DNA from: Bugula neritina | Lineage: Eukaryota; Bryozoa; Gymnolaemata; Cheilostomatida; Bugulidae | NCBI GenBank assembly: GCA_964035545.1 | Contig: OZ037765.1 | Coordinates: 1,266,001-1,330,000 of the forward strand | Direction: 5' to 3' | DNA: 64,000 bases | In this document: piece by piece, positions 1-12,000 of the stretch | Numbering within the stretch: position 1 is the first letter of the stretch | How the letters are laid out: each line of letters opens with the position of its first letter | Notes under the pieces: generated by a model | What the model was told of the DNA's origin: nothing | Databases searched by the model: none | Seen by the model: the letters and a program-made list of their open reading frames with translations, nothing else | Position numbers and translations under genes: made by a program

Positions 1-424
1 GCTAGATATTTATTATATACAAAGATCTTCATTATTTTGATGGAAAATGTGGCAAATACAGCAAACACATCTGTACAAGCGGAGGCATATGGCAGGAAAG
101 AGAACAAGTTCAGTAGGTTCACGTTGAGCAAGCAGTGAATGTACTGTTCTGGCGAGGAGACGGTCTCACATAAGAGCGTTCTGTTGTAATATATTCAAGA
201 TGTTATATTCTACAATAGAATACAAACAGTTGTTCACCTACTGTAACTAAGACTGATAACTTCTGTTCAACACAACATATAGCCCTGCCACAGTAGCATT
301 TAATAGAGTATAACCAAGAAGTGCTACTGGTTACTCACAACAGCTACACATAGACTGAGAACTAGAGACAGCGTAGCACGAGTTGCAGAACCCCACCCAC
401 CTTAATATTGGCTGTAAACTGCTC
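1..424 (-). other. 3' UTR region of the TIA1-like gene
   Basis: This stretch lies downstream of the TIA1-like stop codon at 425-427. A reverse-strand AATAAA (TTTATT on the plus strand at 9-14) sits at the window edge and is a candidate poly(A) signal, so the transcript may end just outside the window. I see no other gene here. Confidence 0.55.
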
Positions 425-3400
425 TCAATATCCCCCTCCGTTAGAGTAGTTATAGTTGCTGCAAGCACACACACAGAGTAGTAACAATAACTGTGTATAT
501 AAGAATGTAATAATACAACACAGCGTAGGACGTGACGAGGGGACACTCACCCTTGTTGAGGATATCCCTGCTGCTGGTAACCTTGCTGCTGATACCCCTG
601 CTGCCAGTTGCTGGCATCTCCACCTCCCCACTGACCACCGTACTGCTGCTGCTGACTCCATTGCTGCTGCTGTGAGCCGTCCCACTGCTGCCCGTAGTTG
701 TAGTTATTCCAGTTTCCCACCTGCAGAGAGACATACTACCAGAATGTAACACAACTCCCACTCATCTCACACAACTGACACGTACAGTTCAACTACATCT
801 ACAGAGCAACTATTTACAGCTACTATACACATTATATCCTACTCTTCAGCACACCAGAGAGTATATCATATACTCCAGTGACTCACCTGCTGCTGTTGCT
901 GAGGATAGGCCCCGTAGCTCTGCTGCTGATATCCACTGCCGTAGCTCTGCTGCTGGTACCCCATGCTGGGCTGCATCCCCCCGGACTCCTTACCCCAGGC
1001 ACACCTCACTGAGTAACCCCCAACCTCTGTACCGTTCAGAGCCACTATAGCCTGGCACGCCGAGTCCTTTGCCATCATCCTGTGTGTATAGTATATACAG
1101 ATACAGCATAGCAATGGATACAAAACAACTCTGTGAGAACACTCAGATTCTAACAGATTGACAACTCATAGTATAATGCTATTAACTCTACTCAAATTAT
1201 GTTTACTGTTACCTGACAAAGGCGAACCCCTTGTCCTTGAAACACCTGATCTCCGCCACTGGACCGTATTTATCGAACGCCTCCCTCAGCATATCGTCTG
1301 GAAGAGAGAAAACAGTCGACTCAACAACCACACGATATACGATATGATATAATAATAACACGTGCTGCCAGCAAACACATCTCTCAGTCAGCTACTCACC
1401 GTTGATGCCGTCCATGATGCCCCCGATGTAGACGGTGGCGTTGGTGGGGCTGGCCATATTGAAAGTTTCCTCGTAGGTCAGCTTTGGCACGGTCTTCTGG
1501 TGTCTGGCCCGCTCTACTGGTGCCGGGGGTTTGCGGGTGGCCCAGTTGGTGCGGATTGCCCGGTTACCCAGCCATGCACCGTTCATCTCATTAATAGCTT
1601 TCTGTGCCTCCTGCAACAGAGAACTGTGGTAAAACAACTTCCGTCAACAGTCAAGTTGGAGTTAGTCACAACAGAGAACTATATACAGATATGCCTTGCA
1701 AGGTGTGACTAGTGCTCTCACCTCTTTGTTGACAAATGATATAAATCCGTAGCCCTTACTTTTACCAGAGGCCGTGTCACAAATCACTTTACAGTCTCTA
1801 CAAATCAGAGCATTATATAGAATACGAGTACACTAGTACGTGTAGGTATTCTATGTGACGTACGTGTAGGTATACTATGTGACGTACGTGTAGGTATACT
1901 ATGTGACGTACGTGTAGGTATACTATGTGATGCACGTGTAGGTATACTATGTGATGTACGTGTAGGTATACTATGTGATGTACGTGTAGGTATACTATGT
2001 GACGTACGTATAGGTACACTATGTGACGTACGTGTAGGTATACTATGTGATGTATATCAACAATGTCAACTCACGATATTTCTCCAAACGCCTTGAATGC
2101 TTCTAGCAGCTGTTTAGTCTCAATATCTGGACTCAAATCACCGCAGAAGATGTGGAAATGATCTACAAGTATGAGAGAAAGTTCAGTAAATATATTCTAT
2201 AAACAGTGAGTAGATATATTCTATAAACACAGAGCATATTCTATGAACTACATACCACTAGTGTCAACTCGGCCTCGCGCCATCTCCGAGGAGTTCTTAG
2301 AGTTAGGAGAAGTGGCCCAGTTCACCTTCATTTGCTGTAGACAAACAATTATACCATATATTATACTACTACTAGTACTACTACTAGTACTGCTACCACT
2401 ACTAGTACTACTACTACCACTACTACTACTATATTATACTCTCGTACCTTCCCAAAGATCTCTCGTCCATTCATAGTAGTTAGAGCAGATGATGCAGACT
2501 CGTGACTGTCAAACTCGAGGAAACAGTAGGGATCTTGGCCAGACTGCAAGAGCAGAGAACTGAGTTAGCCAGTGGCAGTGTACGAGTTAATAGCAAGTGA
2601 CTGAGTGAGCAGCGTGTACTGAGATAGAACAAAGAGCCTAGTCTTACCTCGTAAATCATTTTACACCCCAGACATGTTCCCAGCTGACCAAACAGGGTCA
2701 CCATGAACTGCTCCGTCACATTGAAGGGCAGGTTGCCAACGTATCTAGAAAAGTAAAGGAGCAGAGGCTAGAAAGATGAGGATAGCTGGCTACCTTGAGG
2801 CAGCCAGTGGGCTAGCAATACTTACTCCATTACTGCAATACAAATAGCCAGCTAGATAGGTAAATAGACCACATTTTCTATGCCAAGTATTCGTTCTGTA
2901 CACAGGGACTGCAAAAGATGGACATGGCGGTGAGAAATAAGTTCACCGTCTGCCAGTATGTCTTGAGACGCCAGCACAGCGTTATATAGAAGTAGTAGTA
3001 ATATATATTATATTATATATATTATAATGATGATGTAAAATGTTTTACCATCGTTAGCATGGACAAGGTTTCAACAACGCTTACTTTTTCTGGACCGCTA
3101 CAAAAGATACATAGTATCATTCAGTTGTCTGAGGTGAAGGAAATATTTGACTGGCCAGGTTGGCATGCACGTACAAAAATTGATAGGAATTGCAAGCAAA
3201 ACTGGTGGTAGACTCGAGCTGATGTTATATGCAGCATAACAAGTATACACATGTATACACAACACAGCCAGCATTAGTGAACGCAGAAAATTGCAGAATT
3301 TACTGTCAATGCAAATAAAGTCCACCATCTAGAAACAATAACTTGAAACTACATTGTGCTCAGTCTTTATTGAAAGGCAAAACTATTAATAGCTGATTTA

Positions 3401-4474
3401 CTTCAGAGGATGATATTGCAATAGTGCAGCTTAGAACATGCTAAAGGAAAATACCATCAATTGGACGTTCAACAAAAGAAAGATTGCAATAAGTTACTAT
3501 AATATATTTGAAATGGTTGAGTCTTTATTGAACTGATGATAAGATGAAGACTATAAATTTCACATCTGTCCATCACCATTACAGTTGGCTATATACTTCT
3601 AGTACATGTATATAAACAGCATTTTAGAATATGTTCAAAATCATCAACTAATATTAATATATTCCTTTAAAGTTTAAGCCTATACTTATATTAACACTCA
3701 TTTAAAGTCTTAAAGTTGGTGAAACCTCAATGCCAATGACATATCTAGCACCACCCTCAAAATATTAACTTTGGCCAAAAATCTAATGGTGAAAACCAAA
3801 GCTGTTTAACCTCAATTCCAATTTCTTTGCAATATGCAAGAATATTGCTTCGTTTTTCAACACTGCCTCAAATAAAATGATGAATTAAGTTTGCAAACTA
3901 AACAAGAATCAGTAAAACTAAATGAGTTACAATTAAATTGCAACACTAAGTCAGTCACAATTATTCAGTCAATGTCAATGGGAATGTGCATGTCTAAGAC
4001 TAAGATGACCATCTGCTTTCAAAATCATTTCAGACTGTCAACACTACAAGTAACTCCGACGGCTACTTCTGGTCTTAGAATAACTGCTACTGTTAGTAGT
4101 AGTACTACTAGACGTAATAGTAGTCATGCAGAAAGTTGGTAAAATTAAAACCCAAATGAAAAAATACGCTCCCAGAATCAGTATCACGATTAGCTGAAAA
4201 CAAATCTAAGTCATAATCATAATCAGCATAAAATAAAAATGGGGATCAAAATGTTAACAGGCTAATTTAAAGTATCACCTTCACTCACTTTCTCAGAAAA
4301 AGATAAATAATCGGATTCACTCAGTCATTCTCATTCTGATTCTGTGAGTTATTCGGAATGAGACTTGAAAATCAAAGCTAAACTTTCAAGTAGCATGCAA
4401 ACATTTGATCGTAGTGCAAGCTAACTAGTATATATATTAAATGATACTTACAGTGTTTTAGAATCCGTTGACAT
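425..4474 (-). CDS. TIA1: TIA1/TIAL1-like RNA-binding protein (three RRMs, prion-like tail)
   Basis: Coding exons in transcript order: 4452-4474, 2648-2744, 2448-2543, 2256-2334, 2075-2162, 1722-1797, 1400-1610, 1213-1297, 887-1079, 551-720, 425-458. Together they encode 383 aa, close to human TIA1/TIAR. The first exon gives MSTDSKTL and joins YVGNLPFNVTE, the start of RRM1 (about 7-78). RRM2 begins HFHIFCGDLSPDI (about 99-175) and RRM3 begins ATVYIGGI (about 213-284). RNP motifs are visible (DPYCFLEF, KGYGFISF, KGFAFVRM). The tail is rich in Q, Y, G and N and ends NYNYSNGGGY. Family members bind U-rich RNA, regulate splicing and nucleate stress granules through such a tail. Several introns are tiny (92 bp between the last two exons), and a 24-bp array fills most of the RRM2 intron. 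Whether this is the single pre-duplication TIA1/TIAL1 gene cannot be told from one locus. The family call is very secure. Confidence 0.95.
1837..2052. repeat. 24-bp minisatellite, about 9 copies, in a TIA1-like intron
   Basis: Units carry the core GTGTAGGTATACTATGTGA followed by a variable CGTAC or TGTAC end. The array lies in the 277-bp intron between the two RRM2 exons and begins about 20 bp inside the 5' splice site at 2074. Units are nearly identical, with few substitutions. Confidence 0.9.
2346..2435. repeat. Degenerate (ACT)n trinucleotide tract in a TIA1-like intron
   Basis: A run of ACT/AGT trinucleotides fills most of the 113-bp intron between exons 2256-2334 and 2448-2543. The same ACT type recurs in the UBALD introns at 24.2 and 25.2 kb. 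Confidence 0.8.
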
Positions 4475-4560
4475 TTTATATATGCTGTTCTTCAGGGGTG
4501 CACGTGAAAACTTCTTATATTTCTGGCAGCCACGATACAATTCGACTGACGAATATCCTG

Positions 4561-4572
4561 CAAGATGGCGGA
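4561..4572 (+). promoter_or_regulatory. YY1-like motif near the TIA1-like promoter
   Basis: CAAGATGGCGGA matches the AAnATGGCGG core of the YY1 site, which is common close to metazoan transcription starts. It lies about 90 bp upstream of the TIA1-like start codon. It overlaps a GGCGGAAA stretch that could serve an ETS-type factor. Its function here is inferred from position only. Confidence 0.45.
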
Positions 4573-4979
4573 AAAGACAGGAAACAAAGCTAAAAATACG
4601 GTTTGCGTCAGTATTAAATCCTTCAATTTTATTTTTTATTAGATTATTTAAAAATATTTAATTGTATTAGTTTAAAAAAAAATCTATTGAAATTTGTAAA
4701 AAAATTGTAATTTTTTTTCGTTAAAATAAGAATTATACAAAGAGACAAACTGCGGAATACCCACATGGCAACAACTATCTATAAGTAATCAACATGGCTC
4801 CTTATGGATCTTGGATTTGATAGACTCGTAGGCTATAGTAATAGCCATAGGGGTCCTCGATTCATTCAGATATAATATTTATAAAAGTTGCTTAGCTATT
4901 CTTGGACATTAACTACTAATACTTATACTTTTACTTTTAGTACGACTAAGCATTAAGCCTAACAAAGTTAGCATAATTT

Positions 4980-5240
4980 TACAATCATCGTGATCATCAC
5001 TATGAGTATGACTATGAGGCATGATGACATGATCATAATGATAATGATAATCATTATGATCATGATGATCATCATTCATCATCATTATCATCATGATAAT
5101 GGTAATTATAATGATATTGATAATCATGATATATTTAACAATAATTATCACGTTGGTTATGATAATCATAATCATAACGATTTTGATTGATTATCATTAT
5201 GATTATGATTATCATTATAATGATAATCATAATGACAATA
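4980..5240. repeat. Cryptically simple (ATGATAATC)-type block
   Basis: Overlapping short blocks of ATGAT, GATAAT and AATCAT alternate, so the block is locally palindromic and gives spurious ORFs on both strands. It has no fixed unit length. Confidence 0.8.
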
Positions 5241-6020
5241 GTTATTATGATATTGTAATTGTTATTGCAATGCTAATAGTAATTGTTGATGAAATAGAAA
5301 AGTTACCTAAGTTTTACTTTTAGTGCGTGATGATAATGATTAGAAGCTGAAAGTAAGTGGTTCACATTCTTTTAGTTTTTAGCAATAAATTTAAAATGAG
5401 GTCATTGCTTAGTGATGGTTGCCAAAAGAACTTCAAGTCCTGACCTTTAAATAGATTTAATGAAAACAATAACTATATGCAAATAATAATAATGACAAAA
5501 AAATGCAGCCACATGTTGATATAGAAACTGTACATTACCCATCATTAGATTAACTTAGTTATGTACACATGAAATACATTCATTTCATCGAAGTACAACT
5601 TTAACTTTTTTGTGCTTTTTTAACAAAAAGTATGTGTAATTTGTGTATTAGTGCAGTATTATCTTGCATGTTGCTTTGCAGTAAATATTATGATAGTTTC
5701 TTTACAAATTCCTTCAATCATGTTTGACTATATATGGCAAAATGCATTTAGTGTAGTTGACTGTGCTCGTTAATGTTGTTTTGTATTGTTAGTATTTGGT
5801 ATGTAGAATGTTTTGTGTTGTTAGTATGTACTATTTAGAATGTTTTGGTACATGTAGTTTGTTTCTATAAACTGTATGTTACTTGACTTTGTTTCTTCAG
5901 AATGCAATTAATTCAACATATTTAAATATGTCGAATCAATTTTTTACTCATAAATACCTGAATTTATTCTACCAATGATTGTAAATAGATAAAAAAATTG
6001 TTTTGGTTGACAGCACATTG

Positions 6021-9000
6021 ATGTCCAAAATGTCTTCCGTTGACTCCACAGTCTCTACCCCCATCGGTGGTCGACCAAAGTCTAGCCGACCTCAGTGAGT
6101 GCCTTTTCAACAGCCGCCATCAAATCCGAAACTACTAATAGCATTACTTTGACCCAGTTACTTTGCAGTGTCTTCATTAATATAGTTTTCTAAAATTCAA
6201 ATTATGCTTTTTTCATTTTATTATTTATTAGGCTATTTTGATGCAAAACTGATATTTCTACTCTAAGTTTAACTTTGTCATTTGAATTTTAAATTAAATG
6301 CAAAGTTTGTGAGCAATCAACTTTTTTGTAATTTATTTTATTTGCTAAAACCGTTAAACATATATTAAAATTAATGTGAACATTATAATAAAAATCATCC
6401 AACTAATAAAAATATTACTATAAAAAATAGTTTGTTGCAATGAGCCCAAATGGTATTTGATTTTGTTTGTTAAACGTGTCTCTTTCATATAACAAAATAG
6501 AATATGCACAATGAATATGCATGCTTATTGCATGTATTACAATGAGTTTATTCTAACAGCAATATGCTTGTAGCTCCACCCCTGCGAACAGATATCGAGT
6601 CACTTACTCTGTCAGGAATCAGCAACGGCCTAAAACAGCTTCCCTGCTTGTACAAGAGTGAGTCATGTCATGTTTCACACATTCATGCTATTTTGTTATA
6701 TAGAAACTAATTTGTGCAAAATGAAATTTTGGATCAAAAATATTTTCTTAATAATTTCTGCTACTCTATGAAACATAATTGTGCAACTCAAACTGTTTTA
6801 TTTGTTCCAAAATGAATATTTTTACCTTGTAGTTGCATATGAGATAGTTCTAAAAGACAATACCTATTCTACTTTAGTGAATTTTTACAACTAAATGTTA
6901 CCATGAAAATGCAACATTCTTAATGTTTAAATTGTTGCATAATATAATAGTCATAATAGTTTCTACTAAAATACAGATTACAATCCCAACTGGCAATACT
7001 TTTGACAGGAAATATTATTCATGTTATCAGGTCTAAGAGAACCTTTAGCTTACACATATATTGTCTGCAATGTTAGAGTAGTATATTGAGTAGTAGTTAC
7101 ACTGCTATATTGAGTAGTAGTTACACTAGTATATTGAGTAGTAGTTACACTGCTATATTGAGTAGTAGTTACACTAGTATATTGAGTAGTATTTACACTA
7201 GTATATTGAGTAGTATTTACACTAGTATATTGAGTAGTATTTACACTAGTATATTGAGTAGTAGTTACACTAGTATATTGAGTAGTAGTTACACTAGTAT
7301 ATTGAGTAGTAGTTACACTAGTATATTGAGTAGTATTTATTTACACTAGTATATTGAGTAGTATTTACACTAGTATATTGAGTAGTAGTTACACTAGTAT
7401 ATTGAGTAGTATTTACACTAGTATATTGAGTACTAGTTACACTAGTATATTGAGTAGTAGTTACACTAGTATGTTGAATTATTGAATTACTACTATGTTG
7501 TGGTCACGCAGATGCGAGAGACTGGGGAGAGTTGAAGGTGAGAGTGTACGGCAGCACAGGTTTCGCTCACATCTGCCAACTCGTAGAGAGAAGTCAGCAC
7601 CCTGGCAGGCACAGTTGGAGGTACCACAGATGTTTTATTTAGCTAATATTTGTTGTGTGTTGTGGTAATGGATGTTATAGTATGAACTGACACTTACTTA
7701 GCATCTGTCTGATGCTAAGTTGACATTTCACTGACATCTAGTTGACACCTCATTGACATCTAGCTAACACTTCACTGATACTTAGTTGACATTTCAATGA
7801 TACCTAGTTGACACTTTACTGACATCTAGTTGACACCCAACTGATACCTAGTTGACACTTCACTGACATCTAGTCGATACCTGGTGTATACCTAGTACTT
7901 TATGAGTTCCATATTTTTAACAACATGATGTCTCACACTCGGTAAAAGATACAATGTAGGGAGGTACAATGTTCAACACTACAGAATATATGCACACTGG
8001 GCTTGGCTCTCTTATATTATCATGAAATTTATTTTGATGATATTTTTATGCTGTGATGTGAACAAGTTACTGGAAACACTTGTTTATATTAGCTATTAAT
8101 GTGCGGGACTGTGCATCTATTTTTGTAACAATTTATAAGTTGTCGTGCAGTTGACAGTCGATTATAGTAATCATTATGATTAACATAACCCTTTCACATT
8201 TAGTTCAACAAGTCACTGTGACCATCTCTTGTGTTCTCAGTCCCTGTGTTTGCAGTATTTAAATTAACTGCATTAGTATTTGTTTTAACCTAGAGTTAAC
8301 AACATGTAACCAGAGTAGGTGAGTGACCTAACCTTCACCTGACCTTCACCTATTACCTGCTGTCATTTGTTGCTTCTAATTTGTTATTAGCTAATTTACC
8401 TGCACTTCTCACCACGCCATCTTTCTTATCCATTCCAATATTTTTTACTTCGCAGTTCAGATTTATTACCATATTAATTTTATTTTTAATGATAAATTAT
8501 TTTTTAATATTTTATGGTAAATGCTGTCAGTAAAATAATGTATAGGTTTTCACTTTTGAAATTTTTTTTATTAAAATGAATTTTTTTTAAATAACATATT
8601 TTATACTGGGCAGGTTTTTAGATTAATTTTTTTACCAACTCTCATCCTGTCATCTTCCATTGCTTACAACCCAATTGCATGTTTTATCAGCCTGATATAT
8701 GTTGTTTGTTTGTGTGTTGGATCCGCTATTGTTTTATTTGCCTGTTTTGTTAAAGAGTTACTAATCCCACAACTTTAGAGCTACACATATTCAAAGAGTA
8801 CAATTTAGCTGCCTTTTCACCAAAGCATAGCTACTGTGATAAATTCGTGAACTTAAATTTAAAAATATCTGCTCTTACTTTAACCTTAAAATTGATAATT
8901 TTAATATTGTGGTATTTTACAAGTTAATTATATTTCTATAAAGACTAATCAAATTACTAACCTGTTTGAATGAGCTACCTCCCCTACTCTAACATTAACT

Positions 9001-12000
9001 TTGCATGAATGAGTGTTGCTTTAACATCACCTTGTGTTACAGTTTGAACGTCTGCCTCATAATGAAGCTAACATGCTCCTAGCTAATGTGAGTATTCCAT
9101 GCATAACATTTTGCTTTTATAAGGAAACAACTCCAAACTAACTATCACTGCATGATAATAGACCCTTTTCAGTGGTCTCCAATGTCCCGCTAAAATTAAG
9201 AGTTGTGTCCTCCCAACATGCAAAAATGTTGCCTAAAATATGCTTGAACGCATTTTTGTGGTTTCCGTTGCTGGGCAATGCAGAAATAGCAACTATGATT
9301 AAGTCTCAATTATCATTTGTTGTCCTGTCTGTTATGGCCATGCAATTTATAGCTGAATTGACCTTTCAACTCTGCAGTGGTCCAGTTTCACTGCTAGTTA
9401 CATGTAATTACTCACATGCCTGCTTAGCTGTGTTATAGCATGTACACATAATTATACTTTGAAGAGTTTGTACTACATTATGTTCAAAGGACCGTCAATG
9501 CTTTACATAGTTTCATGTTATAGCCAAAACTTTTTTAAAAGAAAAATATTACTAAGAGAAGCAAAGCTCAGTTTAGGCAAAAATTTATTTAACATATTTT
9601 ATATAGTTGATTGATTTATTGCATATCACAGACATGACAACATGTTGCGAAATTCAGTGTAAATACTGGCTATAATATAAGTAGGCATGAACAAAAATGA
9701 ATGAAAAAAAAGTCAAAACTCTGTAGGAATATTTAAAATAGAAGCTCATTTAAAGTATTTACAAGAGGCAGACATCTTTTAATTCAATATCATCTTGAAA
9801 TATTTTGTCTGCCCTATATCTTTATTGCATGTTTTACAACAGGTCTAATAGTTTTATTTGAAAGTTCTAATTGATCGATATGTTATACTTGGGGTGAACT
9901 TATCCTCGATTATGCATAACATTTTGTGACCCAGGATCAGCCAAGCCAGCTGTAAAACTACAGCTAAGTTTCAATAAGACTAGCTGATGTAGATATTTAG
10001 AGCATGAGAAGTTGAGAAGCTATAACATTAAATGGTTTCACTGAAAACCCAAGCAAAAAGTTAATAACTCAATATTTTCAACATACTTTCACTGCTTCCT
10101 TTATCAGAATTTGCTTCATACTTTTCAACCAGAAATTCTTTCAGAAGCGGTTTTCAGATAATTCAGTTTACCTATGTTGCAATTTGATGAGTTGAGAAAC
10201 TTGGGTTTTCAGGTTCAGTAATGGCTGGCTTAGGTTGGCCTTTTACCTATTTCATTATATAACTATGTTTTAACCTACCACCTACATTAACTAGGACCTT
10301 GAGTCTACTGCAGCTGACAGAGATGACTACTACACACGGGTAGGTGCAGTAATGGAGAAATTGAGAAAAGCCTTTGTTCTAGATTAGAAATGTAGCAAAA
10401 GAAGTTATATTATGTGCAACACCAAAATTTATAAAGAAATTCAAAAAACTTAGGCTATCTCAATTTCTTCACTACTGTTCCTATACTACAAGCCACAGGC
10501 ATAATATTAAGAAATAACAAAACTGTAACACAAAAACCTGAATGCCAACAGCTAAAAGGCTATCGGGGTTTATCTAGATATATTTATTTGAGCACAATTG
10601 TTGCAAGTGCAATAGATGCATTTAACCTGCTAGAAAATTAAACGACATGTATTAATCCACATTTCATATTCGTTTGATGATACAAATTTAACCAGTCTAT
10701 TTAATAATATATCGTTTATCTATAGTTTTGTGAGAATGCTTCTTGAAAATGATGGGTATTGAGGTAGGTAGTTTAGCTATTCTCATAACATAAGTGCATA
10801 AGTATATAATTAATTGAAAATGCTCACAGCTAATCTGCTGTCTCATTCACTAGCAGAGCTCTAAGACTGTGCTAACAGCAGATTCTGACCAAAAAGTTGA
10901 AAGGTCAACAGCTATGAATTGAACATGACAGCCAGTATAACAAATAATTAATGAGACTTGTATCATAGTTACCACTTCAACTTGCTCAGTAACCAAAACC
11001 ACAAACATGCTTTGAAGTTTATTTTTCTCAAGATTTGTCAAGAAAGAAAATTTTTAAAAATTTTCTGGAACTGCTATTATGTATGCTTAGGCCAAAATAT
11101 TTATCTCAGAAAAGAAAAAACTCATGCTAGCAATAGTCCTCACACAAACCTTAAATTTCTCCTGATTTTATGACTTTCTATATATCATATAGACTCCCCC
11201 ATATACCGGGTGGGAGGAGACAACTTCAAATTATAAAAGCCCCTAGAGGGACATTTGAAAAGGGTCTATTGCAACTTTATTTCAACACTAACTTTTAAGT
11301 ATAAATATCAGATAACAGTTATGCTTGTTTTTAAAAGTGACAGAAGTTAACTTAATACACTTTAATAATTATTTGAATTTTTTAAAAACCAAGCTGGCTG
11401 TAAATGAAGAAAGTTTTTAAATAACTTAGTTTTCATGCTATTTTGGAATACATTTTATTTAAATCCTTAACTGTTGAAATTTTTATGGTGAAAAACTAGA
11501 GTTGTCTTTTCATGTCAGGGCACTCAAAAACCAGTGCATATAGCACCTGGCTACATCCTATCCAGAAGTAAGAGTAAATATCAGATGATTATAAATGATA
11601 AGTTCTTTGAGAAGGAAGAACAGAAAGCTAAGGAGAGAAATCAAGCTAACCTTGACCCTGAACTGTGAGTTTGTGAAGCATTTCTATGAAATAGAAAGTC
11701 ATTATGTTTAGTGTGGTTGAAAATAGTTAATAACGGAATAATACACTTATGTATTTTTTATCTATATTTATCTATACTTTAGGGAGCAGTTGATAGACAC
11801 CCTAAAGCAGCAAGTAGCAGATCTCAGTCTATATTTAGAGGAAGAAAGACTAAATCATAAAGACACAAAGAAAAAGGTTTGTTGTTAAATCAACCATCTT
11901 TATGATAAAAAATACTTCTGCTTAATTAATTTAATTTATTGAATTTCACAGGAGAGCATAAAACTTCTTTAAACCTTATTTTTCTATTCCTAATCAAAGG

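Larger units (their letters stand above)
4475..6020. other. Spacer between divergent TIA1-like and coiled-coil genes
   Basis: The two genes point away from each other with 1.5 kb between start codons. The part next to the TIA1-like gene is the likely promoter and 5' UTR, with a YY1-like site at 4561-4572. The rest is AT-rich and includes an (ATGAT/ATAATC)-type low-complexity block at 4980-5240. No convincing coding sequence was seen. Confidence 0.6.

Noticed and set aside
4909-5323. Met/Ile/Asp/His-rich ORFs on both strands
   Set aside because: They arise from the ATGAT-type low-complexity block.
7086-7349. 87-aa ORF of SSSYTSIL repeats
   Set aside because: Translation of the 24-bp intronic array. 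It has no relation to the flanking exon frames.
9172-9438. 88-aa plus-strand ORF, and the similar minus-strand ORF at 10850-11041
   Set aside because: Their resemblance comes from the shared repeat family. The frames are short and have no recognised domain.
9157-11270. A single 2.1-kb DNA transposon with AATAGACCCTTTTCA terminal inverted repeats
   Set aside because: A real exon of the host gene lies between the ends, there is no transposase ORF and no target-site duplication. Two opposed copies of a repeat fit better.
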